Assembly (NCBI GenBank): GCA_028144365.1
Contig: JAOGAX010000001.1
Location: 45,872-109,871, forward strand
Source: Aquiluna sp.
Lineage (GTDB): Bacteria; Actinomycetota; Actinomycetes; Actinomycetales; Microbacteriaceae
Direction of reading: 5' to 3'
Length of the DNA stretch: 64,000 nucleotides
The notes beneath the pieces are model-generated. The model did not search any database. It was not told where the DNA came from and worked only from the letters and a program-made list of their open reading frames with translations. The translations under genes were made by a program, and so were the position numbers. Below are positions 32,612 to 40,699 of the stretch, piece after piece (position 1 is the first letter of the stretch; every line of letters starts with the position of its first letter).

Positions 32612-34069
32612 ATGGACAACAAAAGGCGCTCCGAGCATCTAATTGGCCTGGAGAGCTCCCATGAAGTTCTCGAGGGTCAGCCCGACAATCTTGAGGTTTT
32701 GGGGCTCTTTGAAGAGGGCGAGACTCTGATCCTTCGTGATTGGACTGCTAGGGATTTCTCTCACGCTTATGTCCGTCTAAGGCCACACCTTGAGCGTCAC
32801 GCGGCCAGATACTTGAGAGACCCTTCACAGGTTGAAGAGGTTGTGCAAGACGCCTTTCTCTACCTCATGACTGCACTGCCAGAGCTGGACTCCGAAATTG
32901 GGGTGCTCAGATTCTTGAAGTGGAAGACCAAGATGTTAGCGCTGGACGTTATCAGGTTAAATTCCAAGTATTCAGTTTCCTCTATCCAGGACTTCGAGCT
33001 CGATCTTGAAATTGAGGGCCAGGATGAAGTCTCTTTGAGACTTGAACGGGCTGATGACGCATCCATTGTGAGTATGGCATTGTCAAAGTTGAGCCCAAGA
33101 CAACGCCAAGCGATTGTTGAGACGCAACTTCTCGAGAAGCCTGTCGAAGAAGTCGCATCAGAAATGGGGCTGTCAAATAATGCTTTCAGGCAACTTCTGC
33201 ACCGAGCTAGGGCGGCCTTCAAGAGTGCACTAGTGGGAGAGGCGGAGATTCGTGGCCTGCCCGTATCCGCCATCCTGTCGATTGCAGCACGAAAAGCCGC
33301 TCGCGAATCGGGAAAACTTATCGCAGGAGCTTCCGCGTTGATAGTGGCAATTTTTGGTCTGGCTTCGATTCCTCAGTCTCCTGAGGTTCCGACCGCTCTA
33401 AGTGAGAGAGGTGGCTCTCTGATTGCAGAAGCTCCTCGGTCACCATCCGGAATCGATCAGACAGGGCAATTCGACGAGGCTAATTCCGCTGACGTGCCAA
33501 GTGCCGGTTTGACAGAGGACACTGCAGCTCCCCTCATTCCCTCCGAAGAAGAAGCGGATCAGGATGTGAGGTCCAACGAGGCACAGCTGAGCCAGTCCTC
33601 CGGTCCTTCGTCACCAGCACCAGAACAGGAAGACACTGCAGAAATAGCCCTTGCCTCCGCGGTGGAGGAATTCCTCGTGCTGCAAACTTTTGATGTTGCC
33701 AGGGGTTATGAGGTAGATACTGGCGAGGAAGTAGTCATAAAGTCCGGTGGAATCACGGCGACATTCGGTATCGATTTAGATTCCGATAATCCAGTGCAGT
33801 TTGTCTATGTCACAGCGCAACTGCCGCAAGGGGAGGTTGTAGCCGTACCAACCAATGGGCTGTCAGTTGTCGAATCAAGCTCATTCGGACGCGTCGTCTC
33901 TTACGCTGCGACTGATTTCATTGTTGGAGACCTTCAAGGGGCCCACGGAAACGCCGCATCTGCTTCAACCCAGCTCCAAGGTTACGCACTGCTCCTGAGC
34001 TTCACTGATACAGAGGGCGTCACTATTGATGTCACTAACTTCTCATTTGAAGGCAAAACCAAAGCCTAG
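32612..34069 (+). CDS. ECF-type sigma factor fused to a membrane anchor and extracytoplasmic domain
   Basis: This 485-residue protein has sigma region 2 near 45-115 (QVEEVVQDAFLYL, then FLKWKTKMLALDVIR) and sigma region 4 near 150-205 (LSPRQRQAIVE, LSNNAFRQLLHRARAAF). A single membrane helix near 236-254 (LIAGASALIVAIFGLASI) follows. After it come an acidic Ser/Pro/Glu-rich stretch (255-345) and a folded-looking C-terminal domain (345-485). Most ECF sigma factors end after region 4, so this one is probably tethered to the membrane and senses the envelope directly. The gene for a large surface protein follows 142 bp downstream. ATG 32612 is preferred to TTG 32603. Confidence 0.85.
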   Translation: MDNKRRSEHLIGLESSHEVLEGQPDNLEVLGLFEEGETLILRDWTARDFSHAYVRLRPHLERHAARYLRDPSQVEEVVQDAFLYLMTALPELDSEIGVLRFLKWKTKMLALDVIRLNSKYSVSSIQDFELDLEIEGQDEVSLRLERADDASIVSMALSKLSPRQRQAIVETQLLEKPVEEVASEMGLSNNAFRQLLHRARAAFKSALVGEAEIRGLPVSAILSIAARKAARESGKLIAGASALIVAIFGLASIPQSPEVPTALSERGGSLIAEAPRSPSGIDQTGQFDEANSADVPSAGLTEDTAAPLIPSEEEADQDVRSNEAQLSQSSGPSSPAPEQEDTAEIALASAVEEFLVLQTFDVARGYEVDTGEEVVIKSGGITATFGIDLDSDNPVQFVYVTAQLPQGEVVAVPTNGLSVVESSSFGRVVSYAATDFIVGDLQGAHGNAASASTQLQGYALLLSFTDTEGVTIDVTNFSFEGKTKA

Positions 34070-34094
34070 ATTCTTAGGCCAAGCGCGTAACAAA

Positions 34095-34124
34095 TTGACC
34101 ATTTGTCCGCTAATGTTCTCTAGA
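34095..34124 (+). promoter_or_regulatory. Possible promoter of the surface-protein gene
   Basis: TTGACC (34095-34100) is followed after 18 bases by TCTAGA (34119-34124), a weak -10. It would give a leader of about 80 bases. A CGTAAC hexamer 4 bases before the TTGACC also occurs ahead of the sigma gene and may be an alternative -35. Confidence 0.35.
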
Positions 34125-34141
34125 GGCCTTGTGAGCTCCTG

Positions 34142-34198
34142 CTTGGTTGGAACTCGCACTGTCTCGAAGCGGCCTGAAAATCAGGTTGCTAAACCAAG
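34142..34198 (+). promoter_or_regulatory. Stem-loop leader of the surface-protein mRNA
   Basis: CTTGGTT (34142-34148) pairs perfectly with AACCAAG (34192-34198). Inside lies a second hairpin CCTGA-AAA-TCAGG (34173-34185). The outer stem ends just before the purine-rich AAGAAAGAGA ribosome site of the ATG at 34212. Stable leaders of this kind are common on mRNAs of very abundant surface proteins. Confidence 0.45.
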
Positions 34199-34211
34199 AA
34201 GAAAGAGACAC

Positions 34212-36914
34212 ATGTCTAAGAACAATGACACCAAAAAGGGTCTTGCTCTCGGCGCAATTTTTGGATTAATTGCAGGCCTGTTCTCGGCTATGCCAGCATC
34301 TGCTGCACCGAGCACTACCGCCTTCACTTTTGATCCAGCCGGAGCAGGCACCTCTTTTGTGACTTTCGTTGACGAGGACTTCACGATGTCAGTGCAGAGA
34401 GATATTTCTGTCATCTCGGCCACCGACTTCGCGACCCTCAAATACGACATCAGTTTCAACTCTGGCGTTTCGCACTCCTTTGAGGTGCTAGCTGGAACTG
34501 GATCTGCTGCTGTTGCAATGTCAGCATCGTCACAACTCGAAAACCTAACGGTTTACGGAGAGCAGCGTATTTACTACGGTGGCAACACCGTGGCCGCACT
34601 CAACGGTAACCGTCAGGTCAACACGTTCTCACAGTATGTGAACGACAATGACGACAACACCGTCCTTGCCACTCAGTCCTGGGTTGTGAAGCCTTCAAGC
34701 TTCAGCTCGACTATTGACAATCAGATCAGCCTTCGAATCATTGGTGAGAATGGCTTCAATCTGACCACGATGTCTGCAACTGTCGTTGCAACTGTCCGCC
34801 CGTTCCTTGACCTGAACAACAACAACAAGTGGGACTCGGCTAGCGAACCGTCAGCGGTGCAGACCGTGACTTTCGGCAGCTACGCGTCGCTTGCACCAAC
34901 CACATCTGTTGCGAAAGGTGTTGCAGGTGATAACCACGTGACAGCTTCGGTCACTCTTCCAGCAATGAACTATGGTCAGCTGGGAGGAAAGTTCTTTGTC
35001 AAGTGGACCTACGCGGGAATGAACTCAACGACTTCTGCCATCTCTCTCTCGGCAACAGCTGAGAGAACAATCACCGACGCTAACTACCTGACGGCCCTGA
35101 GTGCTTCTCTCGCGGTAACTGCTGCGCAGCTCGGAGCGTCTTGGAGTGCATCTGTTGGTTACGTCAAGGATGGGGTTGTGTTTACCACCATCGGCGAAGC
35201 TCTAGGTATTGACCAGGATTTTGTCAGTCGAACTTGGGGCCTTGGCACTTCTGCTGCGGTTGCGCGTTCGATTGATGACGTCGGAATTTACACATTCCCA
35301 ACTGCCAATCAAACACAGGCAGGTGCGGCTAGGCCTAACTCGACCTACGTGGTCACAGTGACGGCCCACACCGCATCAGCTGTCTCCGTATCAGCTGCGT
35401 CAATTAGACTCGACTTCTCCGGAACGGGTTTGACTGTGGACAAGACCCTGGCTGTCAATGGTGGAACACCATCGACGGGATCACATGGTCCGGTCACAGT
35501 AGTCACAGGTGCTGACGGAACAGCCACAGCAACCTTGGTTGCAAGTGGTTTCGCAGTCGGAGACACAATCACAATAACGGCGAACCAAGCAGGTACGGAT
35601 GCAGAATCCAGGACGCTGACTATGACGGCTCCAACCTGGACGCTCGAAAATGACGCCGACTTGAAAACTGCCACTCCTGGTAGCACCGTCAATGTCTCAG
35701 TTTCTGTCAAGGACCAATGGGATGTTCTCAGCACGCGGACTGACCAGCAGGTTTGGTTTACAAAGGGAGCACCGTTCGATGACGCCAACACTGTGTCAAA
35801 GGTAGCTGTGGTTAATGGTGTTGCGACTGCAGCGCTTGCTCTAACTCCAGCCACGCAAACGGGATCCTTCGCAGTAACTGCTGATCTTCGTACCCTAAAC
35901 CAGAACACTGGTAACTACGATGCGACGAACCACACTGATGATTCAGATGGTATGAACATCACTGTAACTGGTGCCGCGAACGCCTTCAGGACTGGCCTAG
36001 CAGCTAGCTACAGCGCGTCAATCTCTTATGGAACCGACCTTTCGTGGTCATCAACCATTGAGGCTGCCTACGTTGTAGTAACTGCATCAAGTGTCGTGGT
36101 TTCCGGAGCAGGTCTAATGTTCCGTGACGCCAACAAGTTGACTAGTACAGCCAGTGACTCTTTGACACTGGTCGGTACGTCAACGGCACGTGTTCAGTTC
36201 CAGGTAACGGCACGTATGGCGGGTACCTACACCGTCACCCTAACTGCAGGCTCTGCAACCACAACCTCTTTGATTGTGGTCAACCCAGCCCGCAGCGACA
36301 TGGGTACAACGATTACTTGGGACACCACTGCAATCTCAGCAGGTAGGACCAAGATTGTTGCTGGTACTCTCACCGACGCAAACGGTAACCCTGTTTACAC
36401 AGATGGTCCTGGTGGTGAAGGCGATGTTAACGACAGCGCTACAACCGCCTCGATTCTTGTCACCTATGCTGGCACTGCAGGTATCCCAGTTGGTTCGATG
36501 CCAACCGAGACTGATGCAGATGGAAAGTTTAGGATTTCGGTCCTGACCTCTGGTTCTGATGACGGTTCGTTCACTCTCACTGCTGTGTACAGTGCTGATG
36601 GAACTGCAACTGCAGCAGCTGACAAGGTGACGAGCATCAACACAATCACCGTTGGCGACAACGTTGAGGCTGTTGACCAAAAGATCACAGTTGGTTCCTT
36701 CAAGGGATACATCGCAATCTACACCAAGGGCTACATGGGCCAGAAGCTATCTGCGAAGGTAGCTGGCAAGTGGCTAGTAGTTGACCCAATCGCCGCATGG
36801 CAGGGCAACGACTACAGCCGCGCTGTGCGCCTCACTGGTGCCGGATACACCATCCTTGTACATCTGTACATTGACGGTGAGTTCGTAAGAAGCGAAACTA
36901 TCGTTACTAAGTAA
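34212..36914 (+). CDS. Large secreted surface protein with Ig-like regions (S-layer-like)
   Basis: This 900-residue protein starts at ATG 34212, where a ribosome site and a signal peptide (about 31 residues ending PASA) begin; the frame stays open upstream but that part has no secretion signal. The mature chain is Thr/Ser/Ala-rich and beta-like, with at least two bacterial Ig-like stretches (about 530-610 and 740-855). The last 77 residues (36681-36911, from KITVGSF) match the C-terminus of the subtilase at 25696. No LPXTG sortase motif is seen. Size, composition, structured leader and strong downstream hairpin suggest an abundant cell-surface layer protein; this is inference. Confidence 0.8.
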   Translation: MSKNNDTKKGLALGAIFGLIAGLFSAMPASAAPSTTAFTFDPAGAGTSFVTFVDEDFTMSVQRDISVISATDFATLKYDISFNSGVSHSFEVLAGTGSAAVAMSASSQLENLTVYGEQRIYYGGNTVAALNGNRQVNTFSQYVNDNDDNTVLATQSWVVKPSSFSSTIDNQISLRIIGENGFNLTTMSATVVATVRPFLDLNNNNKWDSASEPSAVQTVTFGSYASLAPTTSVAKGVAGDNHVTASVTLPAMNYGQLGGKFFVKWTYAGMNSTTSAISLSATAERTITDANYLTALSASLAVTAAQLGASWSASVGYVKDGVVFTTIGEALGIDQDFVSRTWGLGTSAAVARSIDDVGIYTFPTANQTQAGAARPNSTYVVTVTAHTASAVSVSAASIRLDFSGTGLTVDKTLAVNGGTPSTGSHGPVTVVTGADGTATATLVASGFAVGDTITITANQAGTDAESRTLTMTAPTWTLENDADLKTATPGSTVNVSVSVKDQWDVLSTRTDQQVWFTKGAPFDDANTVSKVAVVNGVATAALALTPATQTGSFAVTADLRTLNQNTGNYDATNHTDDSDGMNITVTGAANAFRTGLAASYSASISYGTDLSWSSTIEAAYVVVTASSVVVSGAGLMFRDANKLTSTASDSLTLVGTSTARVQFQVTARMAGTYTVTLTAGSATTTSLIVVNPARSDMGTTITWDTTAISAGRTKIVAGTLTDANGNPVYTDGPGGEGDVNDSATTASILVTYAGTAGIPVGSMPTETDADGKFRISVLTSGSDDGSFTLTAVYSADGTATAAADKVTSINTITVGDNVEAVDQKITVGSFKGYIAIYTKGYMGQKLSAKVAGKWLVVDPIAAWQGNDYSRAVRLTGAGYTILVHLYIDGEFVRSETIVTK

Positions 36915-36927
36915 CCGATTACTAACC

Positions 36928-36957
36928 GGTGTGGGCAGGGGAAACCCTGCCCACACC
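36928..36957 (+). terminator. Terminator hairpin after the surface-protein gene
   Basis: A perfect 13-bp stem (GGTGTGGGCAGGG and CCCTGCCCACACC) with a GAAA loop begins 13 bases after the stop codon. There is no T-tract on the plus strand, so it may stabilise the mRNA 3' end as well as stop transcription. It lies between convergent genes. Confidence 0.75.
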
Positions 36958-37015
36958 CATTTAATGCGGTCACATCATTGAGCAGTCTCGCAAGTCAGGG
37001 CCAGAAATTCTTCTG

Positions 37016-37999
37016 CTATGGCTTCTGGATGCTTTTCAAAACTCTTACTACGAATGCAACGAGAAGTTCTTTGACTTTGCCGGGGAATACATTCAGTAGG
37101 TTGTCAAGTCGAATGAGCATAAAATGCTCTATTGTCCGCAGCCGCCCCCATCTGATTGGAGATGACACCTCCGAAGACTTCCAAAGGTGACCCGCCAGGC
37201 GATGAAATCCTGAATTGGTAAATATCGACTCGGTCAACGTGTGCGTGGCCTTTGAATCATGTCCCACATTATTGATTAGTGGGAAAGATGGATTGAGGGT
37301 CAGATAATCATTGAGCCACTGATAGACTGTCCACTGAGCATCCCACATGTTGGGGTCCGCAATCGACTCCCTGATCCTTCGTTTCCAGTGGCGTCTGACA
37401 AATGGCGAGGCATTCGCCCTACTAACGGCTTTATCTATTTCTTCCTTCGAAAACGTCGACAACTGGACATTAAATCCTGACCAGCGGTCCGCCCAAGTTC
37501 CCCACCCCCAAGTGAGAGGGAACCGCGATGATTCGACATAGGCGCTGGCCCTTTTCGTCAGAACGTGCGCATCTGCAGCTACTGTGCCAATGGTTTTGTC
37601 GTTTCGGTGTGCAATGAGGGAGTGCGCCATATACGAATAAAGCCCCAAAGCAGGCATACAGTCATCCTCAAGCACTATGAGGGACTCATGCGTACTGAGT
37701 ACTTCTGTGACAGCCTGTTGGAGATGTTTTGCAATTCCTAGATTCACTGGTTGCTGCTCAAACACCAAATTGGTTTTTGGCCCTATCACTTTTTGAAGAG
37801 AAAATCTTAGAGATGTTGGCGACGCAGCTCCTTCTCTCCTCGGACCGTCAATAGAAATGACGATGCAACATGGGTTAGATGGCGCAAGTATGTCGACGAT
37901 CTTCGCGATTTCTGCAAATCTCCTAAATCCCAAAATCAGGACTGGAGGGTTGAACGAATTTCCGATGCATCCAGTCCCATTTCCCGGCAAAGACTTCAA
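37016..37999 (-). CDS. Glycosyltransferase, GNT-I-like nucleotide-diphospho-sugar transferase
   Basis: This 327-residue protein has LILGFRR near residues 21-27, the acidic metal site LEDDCMP near 107-113 and the diagnostic TWGWGTWADRW motif near 161-171. That motif is found in surface-polysaccharide glycosyltransferases of this type. It follows another likely glycosyltransferase gene by 8 bp on the same strand. Sugar donor and acceptor are unknown. Its sequence is more AT-rich than the ribosomal genes in this window. Confidence 0.82.
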   Translation of the reverse strand: MKSLPGNGTGCIGNSFNPPVLILGFRRFAEIAKIVDILAPSNPCCIVISIDGPRREGAASPTSLRFSLQKVIGPKTNLVFEQQPVNLGIAKHLQQAVTEVLSTHESLIVLEDDCMPALGLYSYMAHSLIAHRNDKTIGTVAADAHVLTKRASAYVESSRFPLTWGWGTWADRWSGFNVQLSTFSKEEIDKAVSRANASPFVRRHWKRRIRESIADPNMWDAQWTVYQWLNDYLTLNPSFPLINNVGHDSKATHTLTESIFTNSGFHRLAGHLWKSSEVSSPIRWGRLRTIEHFMLIRLDNLLNVFPGKVKELLVAFVVRVLKSIQKP

Positions 38000-38007
38000 T
38001 TCTGCAC

Positions 38008-39012
38008 CTACCGCCTGCCCCTGATCGTTCGCCTGCCCCTGATGATGAGTTTTTTGATTGAGGAAACTCTCAGGACGTCACTTGCGATATCTCTAGGCCA
38101 AGAGAGGAAAGCCCGCAATGAAAAACGAGCCTTGGCGTTACCACTAGCTACTTTGAGGGCTTGAGCCAGGAGATTAGACAGGTTGAAAAACGAAGTTCTC
38201 TTTGAGTGAATGTGTAGGCTATGAAGCTGCACCCATTCAGTACCTGAAGCCCGGCACAAAATTGAATTCTCAGTAAATTGCCATTCAAAAGTCTCAACAC
38301 GCATTAGATGCTTAGGTGATTTTTGGCCGTAGCGCTCGACTCCCCTGGCATTTCGCGGATCGTTTCCTAGGAGGTATACGCCAGCCGTAGCGGGGTCAAA
38401 TACTCCCTCTGAGCCAGCGGTTTCAGGATTCATCTCTAGATAAGTAATCTGCTCTGGATTATCGGAAGCAAACTTGCGAAGAGCCCTCATGTCCGAGAGC
38501 CCTGGGTTTTGGCAGTAGGCCGTTCGTATGCTTTGGCATAAAAAGCTTGTCTGCGCTGCTGACGGGGAGAATACCAAGCTCGCGACATCTTCCTCTTCGT
38601 CAATCTTTTGCCATGCCAACGTTTTCATCTGGTTGAAAAACATAGTTGGAAAAGTTGGCATGAGAAGAACGTCGGATTCCACGTGCAGAAGCGGTTCATC
38701 AGGAAATCTCAGATGGACCTCTTCTAGGGCCAATAGCCTCTCTAAGCTGACGTACCAAAACCCTTCACGAAATGTTGGGTCCAGTTTGCCAGCGGAGAAT
38801 AGTTCCTCAGTTTCCCGATTACGAACATATTCGTAAACCGACCACCCAACTACCGCATCGGAACTTAGGCGGGTGCCGCGCGAGACAACCAGCGTCTTCG
38901 GAAACTCGGGAAAAACCGACTGCAGATGTTCTAAATTGGAAATTAAGTATCTCGGGAGCCTTTTAGATAAGTGCACTAAAACTATGTGGAAAGAATCAAG
39001 ATCATTGCCCAT
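38008..39012 (-). CDS. Hypothetical protein, probable glycosyltransferase-like
   Basis: This 334-residue protein has no confident family match. It contains HVESDVLLMP near residues 110-119, similar to the acidic metal site of GT-A enzymes, but other signatures are lacking. The C-terminus is basic and ends in a doubled IRGRR created by an 18-bp tandem repeat in the DNA. It lies directly upstream of the GNT-I-like gene on the same strand and divergent from a DUF6492 gene, so a role in surface-sugar assembly is likely. Confidence 0.6.
   Translation of the reverse strand: MGNDLDSFHIVLVHLSKRLPRYLISNLEHLQSVFPEFPKTLVVSRGTRLSSDAVVGWSVYEYVRNRETEELFSAGKLDPTFREGFWYVSLERLLALEEVHLRFPDEPLLHVESDVLLMPTFPTMFFNQMKTLAWQKIDEEEDVASLVFSPSAAQTSFLCQSIRTAYCQNPGLSDMRALRKFASDNPEQITYLEMNPETAGSEGVFDPATAGVYLLGNDPRNARGVERYGQKSPKHLMRVETFEWQFTENSILCRASGTEWVQLHSLHIHSKRTSFFNLSNLLAQALKVASGNAKARFSLRAFLSWPRDIASDVLRVSSIKKLIIRGRRTIRGRR
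38012..38043 (-). repeat. 18-bp imperfect tandem repeat at a gene end
   Basis: CGCCTGCCCCTGAT occurs at 38012-38025 and again at 38030-38043, spaced 18 bp apart. It duplicates the codons for IRGRR at the extreme C-terminus of the preceding protein. This is a likely replication-slippage event. Confidence 0.6.
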
Positions 39013-39098
39013 GCGAGTACCTCATTCATCCCGTAAATTTAAGGATAACCGCAAAAGCTGCAAGGGAACCTTGTGGCAAGTCACTGCAAAGGAAGAAA

Positions 39099-40124
39099 TT
39101 GCTGATTTCCCTTCGGAATGCTGTTAGGTGGGTTGAACACCATGGCTACTGGAATCCTTGGGACTTAAATTCAAGTTGGTTTGATTCCTACTCACGAAAT
39201 CGAAAAATCGACAGGTTGCACAGGGCTCTTCTTCGCTTATTTCGTGTATCTGAGTCAACTCCTCAGAGACTATCTGCCATTGGCATTGTTGATGAAGATA
39301 ATCAGCTAAGTAGCTACAACCCTCCGAACCTCGACATCGTTGTTGTAGCTCACCCCAAAGACTTTGTTACGCTTCCCGTAACCATCTCGTCACTCATGCT
39401 TAATTCTGCGAATCCAATTCGTAAATTTGTGATTTACGTCCCCGAATTTGCCCTTGGTGAAGCCAGAAAATTGTCAAACGAAATCTCAAAGATCTACAAG
39501 AGAGACATTGATGTGATTTCGGAAAAAACACTTGTCACCGAAGAAACGATGAGAATTATCCGGGAGACGTATCACGAGAGGTCTGGCTGGCTGTTGCAGC
39601 AGATCTTGAAGCTGGAGGCTGTCTTGAAGGGGGACCAAACGCCCAAGCTAATCATTGACGCTGACACTGCGATTGTTTCTCGACAGCTTTTTTTGGACCA
39701 TGAAGGTCGCCAACTCTTGCACGTCAGCTCCGAGTGCCAAGCCTCGTATTATTCGTTTTTGTCCGAGCTTGCAGATCTGCCCACCCCTTTCAACAGCCAC
39801 GTGAATCACCACATGGTTATGCAAAGGGACATCCTGAATCAAATCATGATTTATCTCGGGATTGCTTCAACCCATGACCTGGTGAAAAGGGCTCTAGATT
39901 ATTGCGGTACTGATCCCACACTCACTGTGAGCCTGGATTACGAGTTTTATGGCCAGTTCGCCAGAGCGCTTGCTCCTGACAGAATAAGGCTTTCGAGGCT
40001 TTGCAATCTGGCCGTAAGAGATCTTCCGCCTACCCGAAAGACCCTCGACAAGCTCCTAACCACGACATCACGGAACTATAAGTCAGTGAGTTTTCACGCT
40101 TATCTTCGGGAAGCAGGGAGTTAG
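39099..40124 (+). CDS. DUF6492-like glycosyltransferase-type protein
   Basis: This 341-residue protein has a GT-A-like core: LDIVVVAHPKDF near residues 78-89, GWLLQQILKLEA near 163-174 and the metal-type LIIDADTAIV near 184-193. This layout matches proteins annotated as DUF6492. The TTG start is supported by AAAGGAAG just upstream. The gene is divergent from 38008-39012 and is followed after 3 bp by tadA. It probably acts in surface glycan synthesis; the substrate is unknown. Confidence 0.72.
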   Translation: MLISLRNAVRWVEHHGYWNPWDLNSSWFDSYSRNRKIDRLHRALLRLFRVSESTPQRLSAIGIVDEDNQLSSYNPPNLDIVVVAHPKDFVTLPVTISSLMLNSANPIRKFVIYVPEFALGEARKLSNEISKIYKRDIDVISEKTLVTEETMRIIRETYHERSGWLLQQILKLEAVLKGDQTPKLIIDADTAIVSRQLFLDHEGRQLLHVSSECQASYYSFLSELADLPTPFNSHVNHHMVMQRDILNQIMIYLGIASTHDLVKRALDYCGTDPTLTVSLDYEFYGQFARALAPDRIRLSRLCNLAVRDLPPTRKTLDKLLTTTSRNYKSVSFHAYLREAGS

Positions 40125-40127
40125 GAC

Positions 40128-40586
40128 TTGAACCTGCGCGAGATTGACAATCGGATGATGAAAGAGGCGCTAAGAGTGGCTCGGGATGCCCCAGAAGCAG
40201 AAATCCCAGTGGGAGCAGTTGTATTCACTGATGAAGGTAAGCTCGTGAGCTCTAGGCACAATCTTGTCGAGAACTCGCACGACGTCACTGCTCATGCAGA
40301 GATGCTTGTGCTGCGTGATACGTTTTTACTCTTCGAATCCAAGTACCTCACAGGCTGCACAATCGCGGTTACCTTGGAGCCCTGCGGGATGTGCAGCCTA
40401 GCGATTCGGGAGGCACGCATACCACGGGTGGTTTTTGGAGCGTTCTCACAGTCTCAATTTTCCAGTCGTTACGACCTACTTCGAGACTCTAGCTTGGGGG
40501 ATGTACCTGAAGTGAGAGGGGGCGTCCTTGAGGGTGAATGCTCGGAATTGCTTCGAGGGAAGTTCCGGTCTCTGAGAGAGAGGTAA
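40128..40586 (+). CDS. tadA: tRNA-specific adenosine deaminase
   Basis: This 152-residue zinc deaminase converts A34 to inosine in tRNA-Arg(ACG). The zinc and proton-transfer motifs are HAE near residues 52-54 and PCGMC near 85-89. A TTG start is used, 3 bp after the preceding gene; a later ATG at 40155 is possible but would trim the first helix. The tRNA-Ser gene directly downstream repeats an arrangement known in actinobacteria. Confidence 0.9.
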   Translation: MNLREIDNRMMKEALRVARDAPEAEIPVGAVVFTDEGKLVSSRHNLVENSHDVTAHAEMLVLRDTFLLFESKYLTGCTIAVTLEPCGMCSLAIREARIPRVVFGAFSQSQFSSRYDLLRDSSLGDVPEVRGGVLEGECSELLRGKFRSLRER

Positions 40587-40595
40587 ACTGTCAGA

Positions 40596-40685
40596 GGTGG
40601 CGTGTCCGAGCGGCCGAAGGTGCAACTCTCGAAAAGTTGTGTGGGTGAAAGCCCACCGTGGGTTCAAATCCCACCGCCACCGCCA
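40596..40685 (+). tRNA. tRNA-Ser (anticodon CGA)
   Basis: A complete class II tRNA with a long variable arm. The acceptor stem GGTGGCG pairs with CGCCACC, followed by discriminator G and an encoded CCA (40683-40685). The anticodon loop is CTCGAAA with CGA at positions 34-36, reading UCG. The T arm is GTGGG-TTCAAAT-CCCAC. Confidence 0.96.
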
Positions 40686-40699
40686 TTTCTGCCCAGAAG

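Noticed and set aside
34026-34211. The open frame of the surface protein extends upstream, overlapping the sigma gene and giving 62 more residues
   Set aside because: The extension has no secretion signal at its start and would hide the clear signal peptide inside the protein. A ribosome site precedes the ATG at 34212.
38008-40124. Recent horizontal transfer of the glycosyltransferase block
   Set aside because: The stretch looks somewhat more AT-rich than the ribosomal genes, but part of that is codon bias in highly expressed genes. Without measured composition or phylogeny the claim is not supported.
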